Source: Epinephelus fuscoguttatus
Taxonomy: Eukaryota > Chordata > Actinopteri > Perciformes > Serranidae
Assembly (NCBI RefSeq): GCF_011397635.1
Contig: NC_064763.1
Span: 27,169,437 to 27,233,436 of the forward strand
Length of the DNA: 64,000 nt
Direction of reading: 5' to 3'
Shown: in pieces, positions 57,501 to 64,000 of the stretch
Numbering within the stretch: position 1 is the first letter of the stretch
Layout: each line of letters opens with the position of its first letter
Program-made: the position numbers and the translations under genes
The notes under the pieces: generated by a model
What the model was told of the DNA's origin: nothing
Databases searched by the model: none
Seen by the model: the letters and a program-made list of their open reading frames with translations, nothing else

Positions 57501-60500
57501 AGAATGACTGGGCTGCAGAGGGATGAACAGGAACAAGACAGAGGTAAACAGCATGCAAACAGAGTGAGAGGCACAGTAAGAGGAGGTCAAAGCCGGGGAC
57601 TGAACTCTTACAGTCTTCATCTGACTTGCTCTTCATTTCCAAGTCCATGGTTGAGAGGCAGAGCATGTGTCCATCCTTAGTGGTCAACTCCTTCTGCTTC
57701 AGGCTGTTGCCCACGCTGAGGCGCTGGCCCACTGTAGTCACTTGGCGGTAGAACTGCTTCCCTGTGATTTTATGGTCAAAGCCCAACCAGCTGAACTTAA
57801 TCTTCACACTAGGAAAGCAGAGGAGGAGAGAGGGATGGAAAACGAATGGGAGTAGAGGGCAGTGTGTGAAGGAGGACAGAGGGAGAAGGTCAAGGAGGAT
57901 AAAAAAAAGGGAAAGAAAATGAGTACATTTTTAAAAAAAAAAAAGTAACAGGAAATGAACTGGAAACATGCATGTCCAGTCTGGTGGAAAAGTTTTCCGC
58001 TGAACAAGCAAGTCATTTTAATTAACAAGGATTTACCACAGTGATGAGTACAGATGAGAGTGTGATCGTCAGCATATAGACTTTGACCTGGCAGCATTAC
58101 ACTGCACATTTTTGCTCATATTGCATAATTATTTATAAAAACAGTGTCAATGCTGTGATTACTTCATACACTCGGAACATACAAGAGACTTTTATTACCT
58201 TATTACTCCACCAGTTTTGGTTGTAAAACCCTAAGACACTGTCTCAGTGCAATGCAATGCACACTGTGACATCTGGAATAACACCATATAGGGGATTTAT
58301 ACTGTCAATTGTATCTGTGCACTACTGTGTCTACTTACGTGTAGTCCATGTCCTCTGGTCCTGGGAATGGCTCCAGGGGCCAGTTGAAGAAGCAGTTCAG
58401 GAAGACCAGTCCAGCACAGGCGGCCCACACCACAAGGATGGTGATGAAAGATATGCCGAGGTCATAGATCACCTGTGCACATCAGAACATGATCAATAAA
58501 TACAAAAAACAGAGAGGGCGACAAACACCTGACATCAGAATCCCATGGAAGGGGCGGATACTTCTGTCAAGGCTGCACAATTCTCTAAATGTGTTTGCTG
58601 AGGGTAGAAGTAGAAGTAAATGTGATTGCACAGTTCATTCAAGAGTTAGGAAGGAATAGCAGTATGGAGTGAGAACAAAACAACAATATTTATAGAGGTG
58701 TGGATGTGTGCAGGGTGATTCAGTGTTTGCTACCTTGACACCTGGGAAGGTGACAGCGGAGGAGGCATAGGAGCCGATCATCAGGGCGATGAAGGTGGAG
58801 CGGAGGTCTCCAAACATGTTAGGGAGCTAGAGGAAAAGAGAGAGAGGAAACAACACATCACAACCTATCCTCATTTAACTCTAGAATTGTGCAAACTTGC
58901 AAGCAAATTATGATTATATTCTATTGCGTATGTAAACATAAACTATCTACTGCCAAGATCATGGTGAGCTCAGCTGCAGTGTAGCTGCTCTAAGCTTGAA
59001 GCCAGGGACAGATTGGGGACATGGTGAGGATGGTGCCTACTGACACCGGGGTCGGAGTGGACAGTGGGGAACCAATTAGCAAGCAGACATCAGAGAAAAT
59101 AAAACACAACAAAGTGACATGGAACACCAGTAAAAGACACAAACGCGGCGCTGCCGAGAGGGGGTGACTGAGGTGAGGTGACATTTTCTCTGTCTTTTTC
59201 ATGTTTTACTCCCGTTTGAGGACAGAGAAAAGAGGGCTGAGAGAGAAAACAAGAGACAGTGGGTGGCAAAACATCCAAATACAAAGGCATTCACAAGCTG
59301 TTCTGTTTTCAAGAGACTGAACAACAACAAGCACATCCAATTACATAAGACTAGGGAAGCTGAGGAAGAGGTATGTGTTTGTGTGTGTACTAAATTGCGA
59401 CAGTATGCATATTGCAGCACCCAGTATTTTCCAGCAATGTCACTGGGAGTACTTGGAAAACTGTTTAAATAGTTTTCTTTTAATGTTTTCAGATACGTTA
59501 GCAGCTGCTGGGTAAACTTGAAGGGGAAAGGTGACCTAACAACTGACATTGGCAGGAAGCCAATGGTGGCCGCTGAGGGCAGCTGAGTATTACCCAACAC
59601 CCCTCAGCTGAGAATGAATGCCTGTAGGTCTGAGGTGCAGCCATGATCAAGGAGTCAAGGAGCAGTCTAATCATTAACCCAACACTAAGGCCTTCAAGTA
59701 TATCGGGTTGTGAAGGAGATGGAGTGAAAGGTGGTATAAGAGGGGAATGTGGTTTTATGCAGACTCTGTGGGGCCTCCGTCACCAAAGAACAAACAAAGT
59801 CCTAAATTATGTTTTTACTACATCACTGACATTCAGGCCAGTGGCAGCAACTAATGAGAGATTTAGGTAGATGTGACAAATAGCACACAGGAGATGTATA
59901 TCACAGTTACAGCCCATGATGGTATAGAAAAGGGGCATTTATTGGGAGATTTAGTGGAATAGAGCCCCTCTCTAGTGAACAGCATCACCATGGTACAGCC
60001 CAGGACTCTGGGGTGAGTCACCGTGAGGCTGAACCGATGACAAGATGAGGGAACAGGAGGATGCAGGGCGAGAATGCAAAGGAATGGTGAAGGGTTGACC
60101 CTGCGAATCCTAAAGAGGATCAGTTGTTTTTCTGTTGAGTGTCTCTGGTTTTGTGTCTCAATCCTAAAGGGCAACTCCACTGATTTTACACATCAAAGTT
60201 CATTTACAGATCCTGGGGAGTACTACTCTGTATGTTCCTTTTCCAAAAGAAGCTGCACAAAATCTTTGCTTACCAGCAATGGTTGAGCCTGAAGACTACA
60301 AGTGTGAAGATGAAAAAATCTGGGGATGTCGAGTGGGAAAGAAGCGAGCTGACCAGATCTCTGTAGCCCGCTCCTTGATCTCTGTATAAAGCTAGTGGTT
60401 CCAGGCTACATTCGCAGCTACTAGTATAACACACCTGAATATCCGACTCAACTGTTGAGGGTCAAGTTTGCATTCTGGGTAAAGTAGGCACAACAAGGAA

Positions 60501-63500
60501 GAAGTATGATTGGAATAAAAGAGATGAAACATCTGGTCCTGCTGCACTGATTTTGATACTTTACGACTTTTAAACTCTCCTCTATGAGCCCGATAATGTT
60601 ACAGGGGCGCAAGTACAGAATTGGCCATTTATTGATGGAAGACCGATGATGTTTTGGATTATTCTTTCATTTCTTTTCACTTGCTATACAATGTGAAACT
60701 GCTAGTTAGAGCTGTAGCTCTACATAGTTCCATTTAGCGAGGGATGCTGCATTGCTAGTTGTGCTTGAGTGAGTTTGCAAATATTAATTTAGCGTGCGTT
60801 TGTGTAAAGAGAGGAAGACAAGCAGCTCAAACGCCCAACAGTTGCTATGATGTTCTTGCTGAGGCACAATTATAGATGCAGCGGAAAGTTATAATGAACC
60901 AGTTACTGGAGTTATTTCCTCTCTCCCCAATAAACCCCTCCACCCCTCCTGCTAGGAACACAGAGTGCCGTGTAAGAAGCCAAAAAAAAAACCAAAAAAA
61001 AAACTAGAATGCTATGAGGGAAGGAGGACGGGAGGGAGAGCAGGCGAGGAGCCAGCAAATTATTATAACAAAGCAGTAACAGCGAGACAAAAGACCTATG
61101 ACGATATAAAATATACATCTGGACAAACATTATGCAGCAGGTGCAAAGGCTCTGCAGCAGGAGGATCACAAAGCACACACAACTGTGGTGTGCACACACT
61201 TACTGTAAGTGAGGTGAAGGTCATGCACATGCCCCCAAAGCCATTAAAAGTCAGGGCGATGAAGATAAGGACGGAGAGTTCTGCAAATGACACACATGTT
61301 TGCTCATGACTGATGAGGTCAACAACCAAAGTAATGTATTTTGGTTCGGAGCAAAAAGGTACACATGAGTACTCTGCAGGCGGACTTACCATTTGGATTG
61401 TAGGCTCCATAGGCGATGAGTAGACAGGACAATCCAAAACACGTGCTGAAAATAAAATATGACAATTCAAGTTGCAGCCTCTCTCTACCATTTAAGTACT
61501 TCTTAAATGATTCTACATATTCCACAAACAATGGTAGTGATTAGAATTTTCTTTATATAAGTAATGTCATTGTTAGTCTGGATAATTTCTTCTCTACTGG
61601 GCTTACCTGCCCAACAGTCGTAGCTTGCGAGGCCCGTATTTATCCATGACGATCCCCAGTGGCAGTGTGATGGCGGACAGCAGGAAGGAGCCCACTGTGA
61701 ATGCCAGGTTCAGCATCTCGTCCTGTTCTTTACAAATCAGCCAGCCGTTCATCCTCAAGGGCCCATCCACAGGGACCAGGGGCCTCATCTCCACTCCGTC
61801 GCCCAGACCGACCACGCCACCCACACTGTCATAGTAGTCAGCATAGTCGTCAGGCGTCTGCGTTGCCAGGGGTTTGGACAGATTGTAGCTGGAACTGTTG
61901 CCTGGAGAACGTGATGAAAGTAGGTAGAAGATGAGGTGTGAGATACAGTTTGGAGTCTGATGAGTAGAAGTTGAGACAGGGCTGTAATGAAAGGGGAAAA
62001 CTACAAGTCTTATTACTAATACACACACAAAAACATCCATATAAGCTGAGTGGTGTGAATAATCACATGGCTGTGTCAGGCTGCGCACTCCTCTAGATGG
62101 TTTGATGTATAGGGAGCTGTGGCTTTTTGGCACATAGATGGAATTTGAAGGTGGCAGTTCTGCTTATTCACAGCATCCTGATACATCAGCACGTAGTGGC
62201 CACATGTGCACTGAGCACGTGCAGAGTTAGAACTAGACACCTGTGTATAACATCATATCAGGGGCGGGAGAAGAATCAAAGACTGGATTTTATTAGTACA
62301 TTGAGATGCAAGGGCTAAAAAGTGATATGCTGGCAGTGGCAATCATCTTGCATGGAGATAAAGGTACAAAAGTCCAGGAGAAGTCCATGTGATTGAGAGA
62401 AGGAAGCAGAACTTATTGTTCATGTATGGGGTGATGTTTTTTGGATTACACTCCCTTTCACCTCTATGATATCAGCCGACGTCTTTGTAGTCACGTGAGG
62501 CAAGTATGTGTGTGGCATCCCTGTGTGAAACACCATGACGCGCTTCATAATAAAGTGTTAAAGTCTACTTCAGGAAACTAGATCAGACAAGTATATGTCT
62601 GCACGTGCAATACTTGGAACTGTGGCACGAGTTTCAAGAAAATCTGATGCTGCAAAATGAACAGCTTGCGAAGGCTGGTTGGTTTCCCATCCATGGTGAC
62701 TCATGACCCTTATGCACAATAGCCTAATCTGTGCTTTATCATCATTATCTTTTTTTATCAACCATTTTGTTTTTCCTGCCAACCTCACCCACCAGTGATC
62801 TGATTTCTACTGTTCATCACTTCTCTATCAGTGTTCTCCTCCCTCCCTGTCCTTTATCAGTGGACTTTAAACTTCCATATTACCAGTCATAAAATCTGTC
62901 CCCTCTATCACTTCACATGTCTGAAAAGAGCTGAGCTGGTCCTGCTGTCCTCTCCCTGTTACATCATGAGAACAAGATAAGATGGCAGGAAGCCACCCAC
63001 AGTCATGGGTGCTCAATTGTTACTTGAATGGTGGGCCTTATTTTGTGCCGACACATCACAGCTGAAACATTTACAGTATGCTATAAACGTGACTGGAATT
63101 GACCTTGAGTGCGTGAATGCTGGCGTAAAGCGTAAAGCTCTCTAAGGGGCAAGTGGAACAAGAAAGATACTGAAAGTCAAAGTTTATGAGACACTAGACC
63201 CCTTTTACTCTTTGACTTTGGACCACTTTGCCGACCTACAGCCCTGCTCACTCTTTAATTTAACCGATCAGGTTTAATCTCCTGAGTCCCTAGAATACTG
63301 CCCATGCTCCCCTCAGAGAAAACACTTACTCTTCCTAAAGAATGGAAGAGGCAAAAAAGCAGCCGTGTTAGGTTACGTGTCCTGAATTACACCTTCCTCC
63401 TTTCCTTTACCTTAACTCGTGATGACACTGACTGACTGTCAAGGGCACCTCTAACAGTTTCATGAAGAAAGACAGGACACATCTGAGCTCTGCACTATGA

Positions 63501-63802
63501 CCTCAGACAGGCAAGATTTTTTGCTTTCCCTAATGTACAATTGCTTCACCATCAGGGCAAACTAAGGCAAAGTTGAGGGAAGTCTACAGATAAATAATGT
63601 GAAAGTTCTTCTCAGGACAGACACACAACAGTTGTGACTCACCTTCCTCGTTGCACATGTAAGAGTAGAAGCCTTCTGACTTGAGCATGATGAGGAGCGA
63701 TCCCCATCCCAGCAGCACGGCAGAGAAGAGCAGATTCTCAATGATGGCAGTCACTGCCATCCACCAGCGCCTGGCGAATGCTGTGGCCAGGGTCGGAGCC
63801 AT
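54529..63802 (-). CDS. SLC43A2: SLC43A2 (LAT4): large neutral amino acid transporter, 13 coding exons
   Basis: Exons, 5' to 3': 63643-63802, 61607-61901, 61390-61445, 61204-61280, 58734-58826, 58339-58472, 57612-57808, 57369-57512, 56455-56587, 56152-56284, 55037-55110, 54785-54908, 54529-54690. They total 1782 nt (593 aa), all GT-AG with matching phases. The family is a 12-TM major-facilitator member that moves Leu, Ile, Phe and Met by sodium-independent facilitated diffusion across the plasma membrane. The protein begins [15 protein letters not shown] with TM1 ([18 protein letters not shown]), then a long extracellular loop, [52 protein letters not shown] in the central cytosolic loop, IMDWRLKEC, and a cytosolic tail ending DIPEAYV. 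Human SLC43A2 is 569 aa; the extra length is mainly in the TM1-TM2 loop. The start context CAACCATGG is strong. Confidence 0.94.
58827..61203 (-). other. SLC43A2 intron 4, no further gene recognised
   Basis: This 2.4-kb intron splits the protein between SLT196 and LPN197. It is unique sequence without a defined repeat. Poly-A runs at 60980-61005 may be a remnant tail. Confidence 0.5.
61902..63642 (-). other. SLC43A2 intron 1, no further gene recognised
   Basis: This 1.7-kb intron interrupts the codon for Gly54. Nothing beyond unique intron sequence was seen. Confidence 0.5.
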
Positions 63803-63940
63803 GGTTGAGGGAAGTTACAGGCACAGAGGGATGAAGAAGCACAGGAGAAGAAGAAAGCAGAGAGTAGACAGAGAGAGAGACCACCAGAGAGGAAAGGAAA
63901 GCACAGAGAGCCTCTCTGACTGACGCTCAGGGTGAAGGAT
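63803..63940 (-). other. SLC43A2: SLC43A2 5'UTR part with an upstream splice acceptor
   Basis: Upstream of the ATG a good acceptor, TTTCTCTTCACAG|ATCC, ends at 63941. It implies at least one more noncoding exon beyond the right edge, so the promoter is not in this window. Confidence 0.6.
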
Positions 63941-64000
63941 CTGTGAAGAGAAAGACACAAGTGGAAAGGGGAGGTTTTATAGTTGGCCTATCACTGTGGT

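Overview
The window is vertebrate nuclear DNA. It has long AT-rich introns with GT-AG boundaries, dense (CA)n and other microsatellites, and MITE, hAT-like and SINE repeats of kinds common in ray-finned fish, so a teleost, probably a percomorph, is the best guess. The species cannot be named from sequence alone. I saw no prokaryotic or viral gene system, CRISPR array, rRNA gene or free-standing tRNA gene.

Three complete genes lie head to tail on the minus strand. INPP5K (coding 2373-9992, 12 exons, 521 aa) is an inositol-polyphosphate 5-phosphatase with a C-terminal SKICH domain. PITPNA (coding 26445-47795, 11 exons, 270 aa) is a class I phosphatidylinositol transfer protein. SLC43A2 (coding 54529-63802, 13 exons, 593 aa) is an LAT4-type neutral amino-acid transporter. 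I assembled the exons by hand from splice signals, and every reading phase closes. The order INPP5K-PITPNA-SLC43A2 is the order on human 17p13.3, so synteny supports the orthology calls. At the left edge, 475-567 may be the first coding exon of another minus-strand gene that leaves the window.

Layout: 1-1500 is the promoter region of the left-edge candidate gene plus AT-rich simple repeats; 1500-10000 is INPP5K; 10000-18800 is repeat-rich intergenic DNA; 18800-26400 probably holds PITPNA 3'UTR and flank; 26400-47800 is PITPNA, whose large introns 1 and 2 contain most of the transposons; 47800-48050 is its CpG-rich promoter; 48050-53000 is intergenic; 53000-64000 is SLC43A2, whose 5'UTR continues past the right edge.

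Inferred function: PITPNA delivers phosphatidylinositol, INPP5K removes the 5-phosphate from PI(4,5)P2 and PI(3,4,5)P3, and SLC43A2 moves large neutral amino acids by facilitated diffusion. The features most worth follow-up are two inverted-repeat elements carrying cellular-type coding fragments (a RecQ-like helicase start at 21052-21627 and a P2RX7-like cysteine domain at 31878-33001), an 8-nt PITPNA microexon, CA/UG repeats just inside several 5' splice sites, an unresolved PITPNA 3' end, and several nested insertions with readable target-site duplications.
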